The translations under genes were made by a program, and so were the position numbers. Shown here piece after piece: positions 18,164 through 29,077 of a stretch of 64,000 bases of DNA. The DNA is from Candidatus Methylacidiphilum fumarolicum (GTDB taxonomy: Bacteria > Verrucomicrobiota > Verrucomicrobiia > Methylacidiphilales > Methylacidiphilaceae): NCBI RefSeq assembly GCF_949774925.1, contig NZ_OX458932.1:930001-994000 (forward strand), in the 5' to 3' direction. The first letter of the stretch is position 1. Each line of letters opens with the position of its first letter. Under the pieces are notes generated by a model, which saw only the letters and a program-made list of their open reading frames with translations, had not been told where the DNA came from and made no database searches.

Positions 18164-20335
18164 ATGAGTAGCGAGTTACTACAAACTGTAAAAAGCCCAG
18201 CAGTGAATTCTCCTCATCGAACTTTCCCTCTGGAAAGAACGAGAAATATAGGGATTGCAGCCCATATCGATGCGGGAAAGACGACACTGACCGAAAGGAT
18301 TCTTTTTTATACCGGGATGATTCATAAGATGGGAGAGGTTCACGAGGGAACAACAGTGACTGACTGGATGGAGCAGGAAAGAGAACGGGGGATTACTATT
18401 ACGGCTGCAGCCATTTCTTGTTTCTGGCCTGAGAAAAAAGAGCAAGGCTTAGTAAAATTGTTCGAAGGCGAAAAATTTAGAATTAACATAATTGATACGC
18501 CGGGACATGTCGATTTTACTGCAGAAGTGGAGAGATCTTTGCGAGTGCTAGATGGAGTGATTGTGGTATTCTGTGGAGTGGCAGGAGTACAGCCGCAATC
18601 CGAAACGGTCTGGAGACAGGCTAATCGGTACAAAGTACCTCGAATTGCTTTTGTTAATAAAATGGATCGGATAGGGGCCGATTTTGATAAAGTCGTCGAA
18701 GAGATTCGGACAAAGCTTGATGGTTATGCTTGGCCAGTGCTTCTTCCTTTGGGAAAGGAAGATCAACTCCGAGGTCAGATAGATGTCATCTGTCAAAAAG
18801 CTATAGTGTATACGGATAATGACAGACTTGGTTCCACCTATGTGATAACGGATATTCCCGAAGAGTATCAAGCTGTTGCACGTGAGGCTAAGGCTAAACT
18901 TATTGCTGCCTTAGCGGATCGAGACGAAGCAATTGCTGAGCTCTTTCTAGAAGAAAAGGAACCAACTCCCCTTGAGATAAAACAGGCTATTCGCAGACTA
19001 GTCGTTAAAAATGAGTTTGTACCTGTCGTAGGAGGCTCCGCTTTTCGTAATAAAGGTGTACAATCTTTGATCAATGCCGTTATTGATTATTTACCAAGTC
19101 CTTTAGATATTGATCCCCCAAAAGGTCAGCATCCTTATACCCATGCTCCAGTAGAAGTCATTGTAAGTGATACATCTAAATTTTGTGCCCTTGTCTTTAA
19201 AATATGGTCTGATCCTTATGTAGGCAAGCTAGTGTTTTTTAGGGTTTATTCTGGGATTTTGAGAAAAGGAGACAGCGTTTATAATGTCCGGACCGGAAAA
19301 AGGGAAAGAATCAGTAGAATAGTTCAAATACAAGCTAACGAAAGAAAAGATATTGAAGTGGTCTATTCTGGGGATATTGCAGCTCTTGTTGGAATTAAAG
19401 AAGTGGCTACTGGGGACACGCTTGCTGCAGAAGGCTTTGAAGTGTCTTTGGAGCCTCCTGTCTTTCCTGAACCTGTCATATCTATGGCTGTAGAGCCTAA
19501 AGCTCAATCAGATAGGGAAAAACTTTCTCATTCTTTGCAACGGTTAATGGAAGAGGACCCCACTTTTCGAGTTCATACAGATACTGAAACTGGCCAGACT
19601 ATTATATCGGGAATGGGGGAGCTTCATCTCGATATTATTACCGATAGGCTAAGGAGGGAGTTTGGAGTCAGTGTCAATGCGGGAGCTCCTCAGATTGCTT
19701 ATAGAGAAACGATTCGAAAACATGCCGTAGGTGAAGGAAAATTGATTAAGCAAAGTGGTGGCCGTGGCCAGTACGGACATGTGATTCTGGAGATGGTACC
19801 TCTGGAGCGGGGCAAAGGAGTGGAATGGGAAAGCAAAATTGTTGGAGGCACTATCCCCAAAGAGTATATTCCGGCCTGTTTTAAAGGAATTCAAGAAGCA
19901 TTAAGCGCAGGTATTCTCTATGGTAGTCCCGTAATAGATCTTAAAATAACAATTATCGATGGAAGTTACCATGAAGTGGATTCGAGTGAATTGGCTTTTA
20001 AAATGGCTGCTATATTTGCCGTTAAAGATGCCCTTAAAAAAGCCGATTCCTATTTGCTTGAGCCTATCATGAAAGTGGAAGTGTCTACACCTTCTGAATT
20101 CCAAGGCGATATCCTTGGGGATTTAACTCGAAGAAGGGGCAAGATTCTCAATGTTGAAACCAAAGGGAATACTTCTATTATTAATGCAGAGGTGCCTCTG
20201 GCAGAAATGTTTGGATATGTCAATGATATCCGCTCGATGTCTAAGGGGCGGGCAGCCTATTCGATGGAGCCTTCTCATTTTGAAGAAGTCCCCATTCATA
20301 TTTATAATGCACTATTGGATCAAAAGAAAAAATAG
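18164..20335 (+). CDS. fusA: Elongation factor G
   Basis: 723 residues, slightly longer than the usual ~700 because of an N-terminal extension of about 25 residues. GTPase motifs: [16 protein letters not shown] (P-loop), DTPGHVDF and NKMD. Drives translocation on the ribosome. It is followed 18 bases later by rpsJ; the tuf gene that commonly stands here is absent. Confidence 0.97.
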   Translation: MSSELLQTVKSPAVNSPHRTFPLERTRNIGIAAHIDAGKTTLTERILFYTGMIHKMGEVHEGTTVTDWMEQERERGITITAAAISCFWPEKKEQGLVKLFEGEKFRINIIDTPGHVDFTAEVERSLRVLDGVIVVFCGVAGVQPQSETVWRQANRYKVPRIAFVNKMDRIGADFDKVVEEIRTKLDGYAWPVLLPLGKEDQLRGQIDVICQKAIVYTDNDRLGSTYVITDIPEEYQAVAREAKAKLIAALADRDEAIAELFLEEKEPTPLEIKQAIRRLVVKNEFVPVVGGSAFRNKGVQSLINAVIDYLPSPLDIDPPKGQHPYTHAPVEVIVSDTSKFCALVFKIWSDPYVGKLVFFRVYSGILRKGDSVYNVRTGKRERISRIVQIQANERKDIEVVYSGDIAALVGIKEVATGDTLAAEGFEVSLEPPVFPEPVISMAVEPKAQSDREKLSHSLQRLMEEDPTFRVHTDTETGQTIISGMGELHLDIITDRLRREFGVSVNAGAPQIAYRETIRKHAVGEGKLIKQSGGRGQYGHVILEMVPLERGKGVEWESKIVGGTIPKEYIPACFKGIQEALSAGILYGSPVIDLKITIIDGSYHEVDSSELAFKMAAIFAVKDALKKADSYLLEPIMKVEVSTPSEFQGDILGDLTRRRGKILNVETKGNTSIINAEVPLAEMFGYVNDIRSMSKGRAAYSMEPSHFEEVPIHIYNALLDQKKK

Positions 20336-20353
20336 GAAAAGGGGGGATGACAA

Positions 20354-20659
20354 ATGGCTAACAAAATTAGGATTCGTTTAAAATCTTTCGATTATCGTCT
20401 GTTGGATAGGGCAGCTTCTGAAATTGCAGAAACCGCTCGAAGAACGGGTTCTGCAGTATCAGGTCCAATTCCTTTGCCTACGAAAATAGAACGGTGGACT
20501 GTGAATCGGTCACCACATGTTGATAAGAAGAGCATGGATCTTTTTGAAATTAGAACTCATAAGCGGCTTATTGACATCAAAGAACCAACCTCTAAGACGG
20601 TAGATGAATTAAAAAAATTAAATTTACCTGCAGGTGTTGATATTAGCATTAGGATTTAA
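20354..20659 (+). CDS. rpsJ: 30S ribosomal protein S10
   Basis: 101 residues. Starts [18 protein letters not shown] and carries the [20 protein letters not shown] block typical of S10. GGGGGATGA upstream provides a good ribosome site. Opens the S10 part of the operon. Confidence 0.97.
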   Translation: MANKIRIRLKSFDYRLLDRAASEIAETARRTGSAVSGPIPLPTKIERWTVNRSPHVDKKSMDLFEIRTHKRLIDIKEPTSKTVDELKKLNLPAGVDISIRI

Positions 20660-20764
20660 TGTGGAATAAAGGAAAGAGGTATTAGAGCTTTGCATTGAGG
20701 GAAGAGTTTGCCAGAGTTTTCAAGTTATAGAGGAGAGAGAGGAAAAAAAACAAAACGGATTACT

Positions 20765-21415
20765 ATGAGCATCGATGGATTTGGGGTAATGGCGAGGAAA
20801 GTGGGAATGACCCAACTGTTTGATTCTAAAGGTAGATTATGTCCTCTGACGGTTCTGGTTGTAGAACCAAACGTGGTGGTACGATTTAATAAAGAGGGTA
20901 ATACGGTACGCTTGCAAGTGGGTTTTGAAGAGCTAGCAGAGAGAAAGGTAAGCAAACCTCTTTTGGGACATTATAAGAAAAGTGGGATCAGCCCTCGGAG
21001 GTTTTTGAAAGAATTTGTATTTGAGTCAGAAAAACAGTGGCAGCCTGGGCAAACACTCTCTGTAAGTGATTTTGAAGAAGGTGAAAAAGTAGACGTTATT
21101 GGAATTACTAAAGGGAAGGGATTTCAGGGAGTAATAAGAAAACATGGATTTGCAGGTCAACCTGCCTCTCATGGATCCAAAACCCATAGGAGAAATGGGG
21201 CTATTGGGGAGAGATCATTCCCAGGAAGAGTATTTAAAAATCAAGGTATGCCAGGACATATGGGAAGAAAACGGGTAACTATACAGAATTTGGATCTTTT
21301 TAAAATTCTTCCTGAAGACAATGCGCTTCTGGTGACAGGGAGCATCCCTGGGGCTAGGGGGGATGTAGTCATTGTTCGAAAAGCTATAAAAGGGCAAGCA
21401 TCGAACAACAAGTAA
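20765..21415 (+). CDS. rplC: 50S ribosomal protein L3
   Basis: 216 residues from ATG 20765; TTG 20708 would add 19 unrelated residues and ATG 20789 (MARKVGMTQ) is another candidate. The KVGMTQLFD start and the GKGFQGVIRKHGF and GRVFKNQGMPGHMG motifs identify L3. Confidence 0.95.
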   Translation: MSIDGFGVMARKVGMTQLFDSKGRLCPLTVLVVEPNVVVRFNKEGNTVRLQVGFEELAERKVSKPLLGHYKKSGISPRRFLKEFVFESEKQWQPGQTLSVSDFEEGEKVDVIGITKGKGFQGVIRKHGFAGQPASHGSKTHRRNGAIGERSFPGRVFKNQGMPGHMGRKRVTIQNLDLFKILPEDNALLVTGSIPGARGDVVIVRKAIKGQASNNK

Positions 21416-21437
21416 GTTGATAACCAAAGGTTTCGTT

Positions 21438-22094
21438 ATGGAATTGCTAAGTAGAGAAAAAGCAGAACAGTATGGATTGGTTTTTCCTCAGGTTAAAGAA
21501 AGGGATCAGGTGTTGCATGATGCCCTATGTGGATATCTTGCGAATATCCGGAGTGGCACTCGAGCGACAAAAACGAAGGCAACCGTTAAAGCTTCTGGTA
21601 GAAAACCATGGAGGCAAAAGGGAACAGGTAGAGCTAGAGCTGGATATGTTTCTTCACCCATATGGGTAGGAGGAGGGGTGGTTTTTGGGCCACAGCCAAG
21701 AGATTTTTCTAAAAAAATTCCCAAAAAGATTAAACAATTAGCCTTAATCAAAGCTTTGGCTGCAAAAATAAATAATGAATCTGTCCTATGCATAGACCAT
21801 GCGAACCTTGCTACGATTAAAACAAAACATATATTTTCATTACTGGATGGATGGGATGGTAAAGAGAGTTGTTTGTTGATTTTAAAATCTCCCAATAGAA
21901 ATGTCTTACTTTCTGGAAGAAATATTCCCCATTTAGACATAGTTACGGCTTGGGATGTGAATGCCTTGGACTTGATGAGCTTTAAGAAAATTTTTATTGA
22001 AAAAGAAGCCATTAATATCCTTGTTGAAAGAATTAAAAAGCATCATCAAACTGGCGATGCTATAGCCAATAACCATAATGGAGGCAATCAATGA
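21438..22094 (+). CDS. rplD: 50S ribosomal protein L4
   Basis: 218 residues from ATG 21438. Core motif GRKPWRQKGTGRARAG with GGGVVFGPQPRDF is the exit-tunnel loop region of L4. Its last four bases overlap the rplW start (ATGA), so they are translationally coupled. Confidence 0.95.
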   Translation: MELLSREKAEQYGLVFPQVKERDQVLHDALCGYLANIRSGTRATKTKATVKASGRKPWRQKGTGRARAGYVSSPIWVGGGVVFGPQPRDFSKKIPKKIKQLALIKALAAKINNESVLCIDHANLATIKTKHIFSLLDGWDGKESCLLILKSPNRNVLLSGRNIPHLDIVTAWDVNALDLMSFKKIFIEKEAINILVERIKKHHQTGDAIANNHNGGNQ

Positions 22095-22375
22095 ATGATC
22101 CGTTTTCTATCCTCCGACAAGCTAGAGTGACTGAAAAAGCTACGATGCTTCGTGAACAAAACAAATATATTTTTGATGTCGATCCAAGGGCGACCAAAAT
22201 TGATGTTAAGAAATCGGTGGAAAAGGCTTTTGGGAAAAAAGTTCTTAAAGTTAATTTATATACCGTCCAGTCAAAGACAAAATGGAATAGAATAGGCAGG
22301 CCGGGCAAGACGCCAAGGATTAAAAGGGCAATCGTCCAGTTATATCCTGGTGAAAAAATAGATATTACAGTTTGA
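22091..22375 (+). CDS. rplW: 50S ribosomal protein L23
   Basis: 94 residues; motifs [20 protein letters not shown] and [19 protein letters not shown] match L23, which sits at the tunnel exit. Overlaps rplD by four bases. Confidence 0.95.
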   Translation: MNDPFSILRQARVTEKATMLREQNKYIFDVDPRATKIDVKKSVEKAFGKKVLKVNLYTVQSKTKWNRIGRPGKTPRIKRAIVQLYPGEKIDITV

Positions 22376-22386
22376 AAGGAAAGAGT

Positions 22387-23238
22387 ATGGGAATAAAAAA
22401 TTTTCGACCTTTGACACCAACATTGCGGTTTGTAGCGTTGGATGATTTTTCAGACATTACCAATTGGGAGCCCGAATGGTCTTTAACAGAACCGTACAAA
22501 AAGAAGGGGGGAAGAAATAACTATGGAAGGATTACGGCTCGTCATAGAGGGGGGGGGCATAAACAACGTTATCGGATTATTGATTTTAAAAGGAACAAGT
22601 TTGGAGTACCAGCTATAGTAGAGAGTATAGAATATGACCCCATACGAACGGCTCGAATTGCTTTACTAAAGTATGAGGATCAAGAAAAAAGATATATAAT
22701 TGCTCCGCAGGAATTGAAAGTGGGTAGTCGGGTGATTAGTGGCCCAGAGGCTCCTCCAGAAGTTGGAAATGCTTTGCCATTAAAGAACATTCCTTCGGGC
22801 CTTCCGATATACAATATAGAGTTGGTACCTGGAAAAGGAGGACAGCTCGTTCGCTCTGCTGGAAGCAGTGCTCAAATGATGGGCTTAGATAAAGAATATG
22901 CCATTGTGAAGTTGCCTTCTGGCGAAGTGAGAAAAATTTTGTCTGAATGCTATGCAACGATTGGCCAAGTCAGCAACCCGGATCACTTCAACAAATCTCT
23001 TGGAAAAGCCGGTAGAACAAGATGGCTTGGCTGGAGGCCTCGAGTCAGGGGAGTTGCCATGAATCCGGTAGATCATCCTAATGGAGGGGGACAAGGAAAA
23101 AGTAAAGGAGGGGGAGGATGGCAGCAGTTGGAATCTCCATGGGGGAAGCCAGCCAAAGGCAAAAAGACGAGAAAAAAAAGGAAAAATTCTACTAGGTTTA
23201 TTGTGGAAAGACGTCCTAAGAAAAAGAAGAAAAAGTAA
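22387..23238 (+). CDS. rplB: 50S ribosomal protein L2
   Basis: 283 residues from ATG 22387, preceded by AAGGAAAG. Starts [15 protein letters not shown]. Contains [17 protein letters not shown] and the peptidyl-transferase-side [18 protein letters not shown] loop. A very basic lysine-rich tail ends the protein. Confidence 0.97.
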   Translation: MGIKNFRPLTPTLRFVALDDFSDITNWEPEWSLTEPYKKKGGRNNYGRITARHRGGGHKQRYRIIDFKRNKFGVPAIVESIEYDPIRTARIALLKYEDQEKRYIIAPQELKVGSRVISGPEAPPEVGNALPLKNIPSGLPIYNIELVPGKGGQLVRSAGSSAQMMGLDKEYAIVKLPSGEVRKILSECYATIGQVSNPDHFNKSLGKAGRTRWLGWRPRVRGVAMNPVDHPNGGGQGKSKGGGGWQQLESPWGKPAKGKKTRKKRKNSTRFIVERRPKKKKKK

Positions 23239-23253
23239 AGGGAGGGAGCTAAT

Positions 23254-23529
23254 ATGGGTAGAAGTCTCAAAAAGGGTCCTTTTGTAGATGCTCATTTACT
23301 AGAAAAAATTGAAAAATTAAAAGGGGCAAAAAAGCCTATTAAAACATGGTCAAGGCGATCGATGATTATACCTGATTTTGTGGGGCATACCTTTTTAGTG
23401 CATAATGGAAAGACCTTTCAATCTGTCTATGTGACAGAGAATATGGTTGGTCATAAGTTAGGTGAATTTGCTCCGACTCGCACCTTCAGAAAACATGGTG
23501 CACATACAGAAAAGGCTTCGGTGAAATAG
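23254..23529 (+). CDS. rpsS: 30S ribosomal protein S19
   Basis: 91 residues; [20 protein letters not shown] and [17 protein letters not shown] are diagnostic. GGGAGG upstream is a strong ribosome site. Confidence 0.97.
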   Translation: MGRSLKKGPFVDAHLLEKIEKLKGAKKPIKTWSRRSMIIPDFVGHTFLVHNGKTFQSVYVTENMVGHKLGEFAPTRTFRKHGAHTEKASVK

Positions 23530-23538
23530 GAGATTCAT

Positions 23539-23877
23539 ATGGAAGTTCGAGCGGTATATAAAATGGCTAGGATTTCAGCGTTTAAATCTAGGGATGTTGC
23601 ACGTTCCATAAAGGGGATGGATGCTAAAGAGGCGTTCAATCTGCTGGCATTCTATCCTAAAAAAGCGGCTCGGATTATACGAAAAACGCTTGGCTCGGCA
23701 ATTGCCAATGCGGAAAATAATCACAATATGAGGGTCCAAGATCTTTATGTAAAAGGGGTCTTTGTGGATGAAGGCCCAACCTTTCGACGGTATCAACCTA
23801 AGGCTCGGGGAAGTGCTGGGATTATAAGGAAGCGGACGAGTCATATTAAGGTGATTTTGGAAGAAAAAGAAAAATAA
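23539..23877 (+). CDS. rplV: 50S ribosomal protein L22
   Basis: 112 residues. The tunnel hairpin region appears as EGPTFRRYQPKARGSAGIIRKRTSHI, and the SAIANAENNHNM helix is typical. Starts nine bases after the rpsS stop. Confidence 0.95.
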   Translation: MEVRAVYKMARISAFKSRDVARSIKGMDAKEAFNLLAFYPKKAARIIRKTLGSAIANAENNHNMRVQDLYVKGVFVDEGPTFRRYQPKARGSAGIIRKRTSHIKVILEEKEK

Positions 23878-23897
23878 GAAGGAAATAAGGTATTCGT

Positions 23898-24545
23898 ATG
23901 GGGCAAAAAGTAAATCCGATTCTATTTAGGCTGCCAGTCAACAGACAATGGCGATCGATATGGTACGCTGATAAAAAAACTTTTCCTAGGTTTATTTGGG
24001 AAGACTATCAGATTAGGAAATTTATTAAAAAACGGTTGGAATCAGCTGCTGTATCGAGGATTGTTATAGAAAGAGCTGGAAACCGTGTTCGGATCAATAT
24101 TCATACAGCTAGGCCAGGGTTAGTCATTGGGAGAAAAGCGGCTGAACTTGATAAGATCAAAGAGGAGATTGCTGATATTGTTGAAAAAGGAAGAGAAGTT
24201 TTAATTGATGTTAAAGAAGTTAAGCATCCAGAACTTGAAGCCCAGCTAATAGCTGAAAATATTGCCCTTCAGATTGAAAGAAGAGTGGCTTATCGAAGGG
24301 CAATCAAAAGGGCTATACAACTGACTATGGATGCTGGAGCAATGGGGATTAAGGTAAGATGTGCAGGAAGGTTAGGGGGAGCTGAGATTGCTAGGGCTGA
24401 GCGTTATCATGAAGGCAAAGTGCCACTTCATTCTCTCAGAGCAGATATTGATTATGGGTTTGCAGAAGCTCTGACGGTGGCTGGCAAGATTGGGGTTAAA
24501 GTATGGATTTGTAGAAAGGAAGACATAGCGACGGCGGTCGTTTAA
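23898..24545 (+). CDS. rpsC: 30S ribosomal protein S3
   Basis: 215 residues. [13 protein letters not shown] start, KH domain with [17 protein letters not shown], and the C-terminal [20 protein letters not shown]. Length is usual for S3. Confidence 0.96.
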   Translation: MGQKVNPILFRLPVNRQWRSIWYADKKTFPRFIWEDYQIRKFIKKRLESAAVSRIVIERAGNRVRINIHTARPGLVIGRKAAELDKIKEEIADIVEKGREVLIDVKEVKHPELEAQLIAENIALQIERRVAYRRAIKRAIQLTMDAGAMGIKVRCAGRLGGAEIARAERYHEGKVPLHSLRADIDYGFAEALTVAGKIGVKVWICRKEDIATAVV

Positions 24546-24567
24546 TAGTTTAGCAGGAGATGTTTAT

Positions 24568-24993
24568 ATGCCTCTATTGCCTCGAAGAGTAAAATATAGG
24601 AAAAGTCAGCGTGGTAGCCGAAAAGGGAATGCGACGCGAGGTACTGAATTGGCTTTTGGATCTTATGGAATGCAGGCTCTGGAGAGAGCCTGGATCACCA
24701 ACACCCAAATAGAAGCAGCTCGTGTTGCTATCATGCGTAATGTAAAAAGGAAAGGTAGGTTATGGATTAGAATTTTTCCTGATAAATCTGTAACGGCGCG
24801 ACCTCCGGAAACTCGTATGGGTAAAGGTAAAGGCCAACCCGCTTTTTGGGTAGCTGTGGTCCTACCGGGTAGAGTACTTTTTGAACTAGATGGACTACCA
24901 GAATCAGTGGCTAAGGAGGCTATGAGGCTTGCTGCCGCAAAGCTTCCTATTCATACCCGTTTTATAACTAGGGAGAGGTTGATTAAAGTATGA
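24568..24993 (+). CDS. rplP: 50S ribosomal protein L16
   Basis: 141 residues. [16 protein letters not shown] start, [22 protein letters not shown] loop near the tRNA-binding sites. Overlaps the rpmC start by four bases. Confidence 0.96.
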   Translation: MPLLPRRVKYRKSQRGSRKGNATRGTELAFGSYGMQALERAWITNTQIEAARVAIMRNVKRKGRLWIRIFPDKSVTARPPETRMGKGKGQPAFWVAVVLPGRVLFELDGLPESVAKEAMRLAAAKLPIHTRFITRERLIKV

Positions 24994-25202
24994 AAAGCAA
25001 AAATCTGCTCACTGAATTAAGATCGCTAGGAAAGCAGGAGCTTTTAGTTAAAGAACAGGAATGCCGAGAGGAACTTTTTCGGTTGCGAATGCAAAAATCA
25101 ACGGCTCAGCTGGAAAAGCCATCACGCATCAAGGAATTAAAAAAGATGATAGCACGGATTAAAACGGTATCTAAGCAGAAGTTTGCAGAAGAAGGTAAGT
25201 AA
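24990..25202 (+). CDS. rpmC: 50S ribosomal protein L29
   Basis: 70 residues. Two long helices with [27 protein letters not shown]-type sequence and the [15 protein letters not shown] helix. Near the tunnel exit with L23. ATGA overlap with rplP. Confidence 0.92.
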   Translation: MKSKNLLTELRSLGKQELLVKEQECREELFRLRMQKSTAQLEKPSRIKELKKMIARIKTVSKQKFAEEGK

Positions 25203-25215
25203 AAGGGGGATTAAG

Positions 25216-25509
25216 ATGGAAGACAACATGGAACTCAAAACTGTTGCCAATGAGAAAGTTGTATCTAAAAGAAAACCGAAGGAGAAGATCGGCACGGTGG
25301 TATCGACGAAAATGGCGAAAACTGCTGTAGTCCTTGTATCTAGACATAAGTCCCACCCTTTATATAAAAAGGTTGTTTTGGTGCGAAAAAAGTTTTATGC
25401 ACATGATGAAGAGGGGATTGCTAAAGAAGGAGATAAAGTTCGAATTCAAGAGTGTCGCCCACTGAGTCGCTTGAAGAGATGGAAAGTTGTAGAGGTTTTA
25501 AAATCATAG
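25216..25509 (+). CDS. rpsQ: 30S ribosomal protein S17
   Basis: 97 residues from ATG 25216, which follows AAGGGGG; an upstream in-frame start would overlap rpmC. S17 motifs [16 protein letters not shown] and [16 protein letters not shown]. About 18 residues longer at the N-terminus than typical S17. Confidence 0.94.
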   Translation: MEDNMELKTVANEKVVSKRKPKEKIGTVVSTKMAKTAVVLVSRHKSHPLYKKVVLVRKKFYAHDEEGIAKEGDKVRIQECRPLSRLKRWKVVEVLKS

Positions 25510-25531
25510 TAAATGGGAAGGGGGTGTAGAA

Positions 25532-25897
25532 ATGCTTCAGATACGTAGCTGGTTAGAGGTTGCTGATAACACAGGAGCAAAAAAAGCGACCATGATCGGA
25601 GTTGTTGGTAGAAAAACATTGATTGCAAGAGTGGGGGATATTATTACTGCTTCGGTGAAAGATGCCATTCCTAATGGATCGGTAAAAAAGGGAGAGGTTG
25701 TAAGAGCAGTGGTAGTACGGACTAAAAGCCCGATTAGGAGAAGTGATGGTTCGTATCTTAAATTTGATAATAATGCTATCGTCATCATCGATAAAGAATC
25801 TAATCCTAAAGGAACTCGAATATTTGGTCCTGTAGCTCGGGAATTGCGCGAAAAGAATTTTATAAAGATTCTTTCCCTTGCGCCGGAGGTAGTATGA
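25532..25897 (+). CDS. rplN: 50S ribosomal protein L14
   Basis: 121 residues; [18 protein letters not shown] and [25 protein letters not shown] are diagnostic. Overlaps rplX by four bases. Confidence 0.96.
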   Translation: MLQIRSWLEVADNTGAKKATMIGVVGRKTLIARVGDIITASVKDAIPNGSVKKGEVVRAVVVRTKSPIRRSDGSYLKFDNNAIVIIDKESNPKGTRIFGPVARELREKNFIKILSLAPEVV

Positions 25898-26208
25898 AGA
25901 AAAGGGGACAAAAAAAGTGTATTGTTCCATTAAAAAAATTTCCTGTAAAACGGGGAGATGAGGTTATCGTTATATCGGGCAGTGAGCGTGGCAAAAAGGG
26001 GAAAGTCTTGCAGGTTCTCAGGGAAAAAAGTAAAGTCATAGTGGAAGGAATTAGGATGATGAAAAAAGCCGTGCGGCCTACCCAAGAGAATCCACAAGGA
26101 GGTATTATTGAAAAAGAAGCGCCCATTTCAATTTCAAACGTTATGATTTTTTCGAGATGGGAAGAAAGACAGAAAAAAAAGAAGAGCGCTTCAACAACTG
26201 AAGCATGA
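25894..26208 (+). CDS. rplX: 50S ribosomal protein L24
   Basis: 104 residues. KOW motif region [20 protein letters not shown], with [19 protein letters not shown] following. Early assembly protein of the large subunit. Confidence 0.94.
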   Translation: MKKRGQKKCIVPLKKFPVKRGDEVIVISGSERGKKGKVLQVLREKSKVIVEGIRMMKKAVRPTQENPQGGIIEKEAPISISNVMIFSRWEERQKKKKSASTTEA

Positions 26209-26272
26209 AAGATAACCCTTGCAAAAGGGTTTGATGGCATGATGGCTAATATAAAGGAAGTACTGAGAGAAA

Positions 26273-26854
26273 ATGAAAAGTGATATGCCCACCTTTTGGA
26301 AAGCGTACAAGGAAATAGTGGTTCCTCATTTGATTTCTTTAAATAACTATAAGAATATCCATGAGGTGCCAAAAATAGTAAAAATCACCATTAATTGTTG
26401 TGTGGGTTCCTCAGGGGATATAAAAGTAGCCTTAGAGGAAGCAGTTAAGGAACTTGCATTAATAACAGGACAGCAGCCAGTAAAGACGAGAGCGAAAAAA
26501 AGTATTTCCAATTTTAAATTAAGAAAAGGTCAAGAGATTGGCTGTATGGTAACATTGAGAGGAGCGAGAATGTACGAGTTTTTGGAAAGATTTGTCTGGG
26601 CGGCTTTACCCAGAGTCAGGGATTTTAGGGGTCTTCCTACTCGTTCCTTTGATTCTCAGGGTAATTATACAATAGGGATTAAAGATCACACAATTTTTCC
26701 TGAAGTAGATATTGAAAACATTAAGAGGAATCTAGGATTTGACCTGACGATTGTCACCACTGCGAAGACAAAGAAAGAGGCAATCGATCTTCTTTCGGCG
26801 ATGGGTTTTCCGTTCATTGGAGAAAAGAATAAACCGCTCGTTTTATCTGCTTAA
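26273..26854 (+). CDS. rplE: 50S ribosomal protein L5
   Basis: 193 residues. Motifs KTRAKKSISNFKLRKGQEIGC, RVRDFRGLPTRSFDSQGNYT and FPEVDIENIKRNLGFDLTIVT identify L5, which binds 5S rRNA. ATG 26285 is an alternative start. Confidence 0.96.
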   Translation: MKSDMPTFWKAYKEIVVPHLISLNNYKNIHEVPKIVKITINCCVGSSGDIKVALEEAVKELALITGQQPVKTRAKKSISNFKLRKGQEIGCMVTLRGARMYEFLERFVWAALPRVRDFRGLPTRSFDSQGNYTIGIKDHTIFPEVDIENIKRNLGFDLTIVTTAKTKKEAIDLLSAMGFPFIGEKNKPLVLSA

Positions 26855-26881
26855 AGAAGGCTAATAGTAAGGGGAGGCAAT

Positions 26882-27067
26882 ATGGCTACCAAAGCGTGGA
26901 TAGCAAAGCAAAAGAGAAAACCAAAATTTAGTACAAGAAAGTATAATCGATGCAAAATCTCAGGGAGGCGGAGGGCTTATATGAGGAAATTTGGGCTTAG
27001 CAGGATTCAATTTAGAGAATTAGCGTCATGGGGAGAAATTCCTGGGGTAATTAAAGCTAGTTGGTAA
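26882..27067 (+). CDS. rpsN: 30S ribosomal protein S14, short form lacking most zinc cysteines
   Basis: 61 residues, the length of the short (type Z) S14, with [21 protein letters not shown] start and [11 protein letters not shown] end. The zinc-binding form has two CxxC pairs; here the first reads RCKIS and the second LSRIQF, so only one of four cysteines remains and zinc cannot be bound by this site. It therefore appears to be a zinc-independent derivative of the short form. Confidence 0.93.
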   Translation: MATKAWIAKQKRKPKFSTRKYNRCKISGRRRAYMRKFGLSRIQFRELASWGEIPGVIKASW

Positions 27068-27082
27068 ACAGGGAAAGGAAAT

Positions 27083-27469
27083 ATGACAACGGATCCTATT
27101 GCTGATTTCTGTTCTGCATTGCAAAATGCTGCATATGCGAAGAAAAGAGAGTTAACTGTTCCTTATTCTCGGATTAAAGAGCAGATCGCTAAAGTGATGC
27201 TGGATGAGGGTTATTTAGAAAAATTTGAAAAAATAGCAAGTGGTAAAAATATATTTGTGTTGAAGCTAACTATCAAAGATCCGGCTCTTATAACCAAAAT
27301 AAAAAGGATAAGTAAACCTGGATTACGACAGTATGTTGGATTTAAAGAAATTCCCAATATATTAAGAGGCTTAGGAATTTGCGTCCTTTCTACATCGAAA
27401 GGAATAATGGCAGGTCATAAAGCAAAGAAAATGCGAATGGGGGGAGAACTTTTGTTATCGATTTATTAA
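27083..27469 (+). CDS. rpsH: 30S ribosomal protein S8
   Basis: 128 residues. TTDPIADFCSALQNA start and GLGICVLSTSKGIMAGHKAKK end are characteristic of S8, which binds the central domain of 16S rRNA. Confidence 0.95.
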   Translation: MTTDPIADFCSALQNAAYAKKRELTVPYSRIKEQIAKVMLDEGYLEKFEKIASGKNIFVLKLTIKDPALITKIKRISKPGLRQYVGFKEIPNILRGLGICVLSTSKGIMAGHKAKKMRMGGELLLSIY

Positions 27470-27482
27470 GAGGGATGGAAAA

Positions 27483-28022
27483 ATGTCAAGAATTGGAAAG
27501 ATGCCTATCAAATTGCCGGCTGAGTTACAAGTAACTATCGATAAGAATGTTGTAACTTTTGAAGGGAAAAAGGGGAAACTTTCTCATCCATTGCCCGACT
27601 TTTTGAAAGTTCATAAGCGTGATAATACTTTAGTGGTGGAAAATGTATCGGAAAGTCGCGAGGCGAAGGCGATGCATGGATTGCATAGATCCCTACTGTA
27701 TAATGCCCTAGTAGGAGTTCAGGAGGGTTTTCAAAAAAAATTGGAAATAAACGGTATTGGCTTTAAAGCTTCGGTTGAAGGAAGAAAGTTAGTGATGCAA
27801 TTAGGCTTCTCTCATCCTGTAGTTTATGAAATACCCGAAGGAGTAACGGTAAAAGTTCAAGATAATACAAAGTTGACAGTAGAAGGGATTGATAAATGTT
27901 TAGTAGGGGCGGTAGCAGCGGATATTCGAGGGTTTTATCCTCCGGAGCCCTATAAGGGAAAAGGAATAAGATATGCTGGTGAACAAATCCGAAGAAAAGC
28001 GGGGAAGACCGCTCAAAAATAG
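27483..28022 (+). CDS. rplF: 50S ribosomal protein L6
   Basis: 179 residues. MSRIGKMPIKLPAEL start and the C-terminal YKGKGIRYAGEQIRRKAGK are L6 signatures. AGGGATGG upstream. Confidence 0.96.
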   Translation: MSRIGKMPIKLPAELQVTIDKNVVTFEGKKGKLSHPLPDFLKVHKRDNTLVVENVSESREAKAMHGLHRSLLYNALVGVQEGFQKKLEINGIGFKASVEGRKLVMQLGFSHPVVYEIPEGVTVKVQDNTKLTVEGIDKCLVGAVAADIRGFYPPEPYKGKGIRYAGEQIRRKAGKTAQK

Positions 28023-28037
28023 TAAAAGAAATTGGCT

Positions 28038-28391
28038 ATGAAGAAAAATAGATTGGAAGCAAGAAAGATTCGTCATCAGAGAATAAGAAAAAAAGTTTTT
28101 GGCACATCGCAAAGACCGCGATTAAGTGTTCATTTTTCTAATAAGCATATCTATATCCAACTAGTAAATGATGAAGAAGGAAAAACACTTGTTAGTGCAT
28201 CGACTAGAGAAAAAGCATTTTCCGAACTAAAACCAAATATCAATGGGGCAATAAAATTGGGAGAAGCTATTGCTATACGGGCGCAAGAAAAGAAAATAAG
28301 TAAAGTGGTTTTTGATCGAGGGGGATTCTTATATCATGGGAAAGTTAAAGCCTTAGCTGATTCTGCAAGAGAAAAAGGATTGGAGTTTTAA
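28038..28391 (+). CDS. rplR: 50S ribosomal protein L18
   Basis: 117 residues from ATG 28038 (TTG 28032 would add two). [20 protein letters not shown] and [21 protein letters not shown] are typical. Binds 5S rRNA with L5. Confidence 0.95.
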   Translation: MKKNRLEARKIRHQRIRKKVFGTSQRPRLSVHFSNKHIYIQLVNDEEGKTLVSASTREKAFSELKPNINGAIKLGEAIAIRAQEKKISKVVFDRGGFLYHGKVKALADSAREKGLEF

Positions 28392-28395
28392 GAGA

Positions 28396-29034
28396 ATGAA
28401 TTCAAAAGAAAATACGATCTCACCTGCAATTTTAGAGGAAAAGTCATCCTATATCCCTAAAGAAGAGGAAGGAGCTTTAGAGCCTAAAGGATCTAAAAAA
28501 AGGATTCGGCGTCATTTTGAAAAAAAAGATCTCAAACAGGATGAGTCTTTCCATGAAGAGTTGATGGATAGAGTCATCTATGTGAACCGCTGTGCAAAGG
28601 TAGTAAAGGGTGGTAGACGGTATAGTTTTGGGGCCTTAGTAGTTGTAGGAGATAGGGCTGGACAGATTGGATTAGGTTTTGGAAAGGCAAATGAAGTAAC
28701 TGACGCTGTCAAGAAAGCTACAGAGAATGCACGAAAAAACATGGAACAGATAATGAGAACCGGTGATACTATTCCGCATGAGGTGATAGGAGAATTTAGT
28801 GGAGGAAGAGTGTTGTTAAAGCCTGCTTCTCCAGGTACTGGGATTATTGCCGGGGTTACGGTACGTTCAATATTGGAAGCAGCAGGTATCAAGGATGTTC
28901 TAACGAAATCGTTAGGATCAAAGAATCCCTACAATGTGGCTAAAGCTACTTTTAAAGCACTAGCTCAATTGAAATCTCGAGACGAAGTTTTTCAGAGAAG
29001 AGGAAAAGAAATAAATCTTTCCTCTAAAAAATAA
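28396..29034 (+). CDS. rpsE: 30S ribosomal protein S5 with acidic/basic N-terminal extension
   Basis: 212 residues, about 45 longer than E. coli S5. The first ~55 residues are charged and low in complexity; the S5 core begins near [21 protein letters not shown] and contains [15 protein letters not shown]. rpmD (L30), normally next, is absent: rplO follows after 43 bases. Confidence 0.95.
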   Translation: MNSKENTISPAILEEKSSYIPKEEEGALEPKGSKKRIRRHFEKKDLKQDESFHEELMDRVIYVNRCAKVVKGGRRYSFGALVVVGDRAGQIGLGFGKANEVTDAVKKATENARKNMEQIMRTGDTIPHEVIGEFSGGRVLLKPASPGTGIIAGVTVRSILEAAGIKDVLTKSLGSKNPYNVAKATFKALAQLKSRDEVFQRRGKEINLSSKK

Positions 29035-29077
29035 CAATGTAAGCTGACAATGAGAATGACTTTATAAGGAACGAGTT

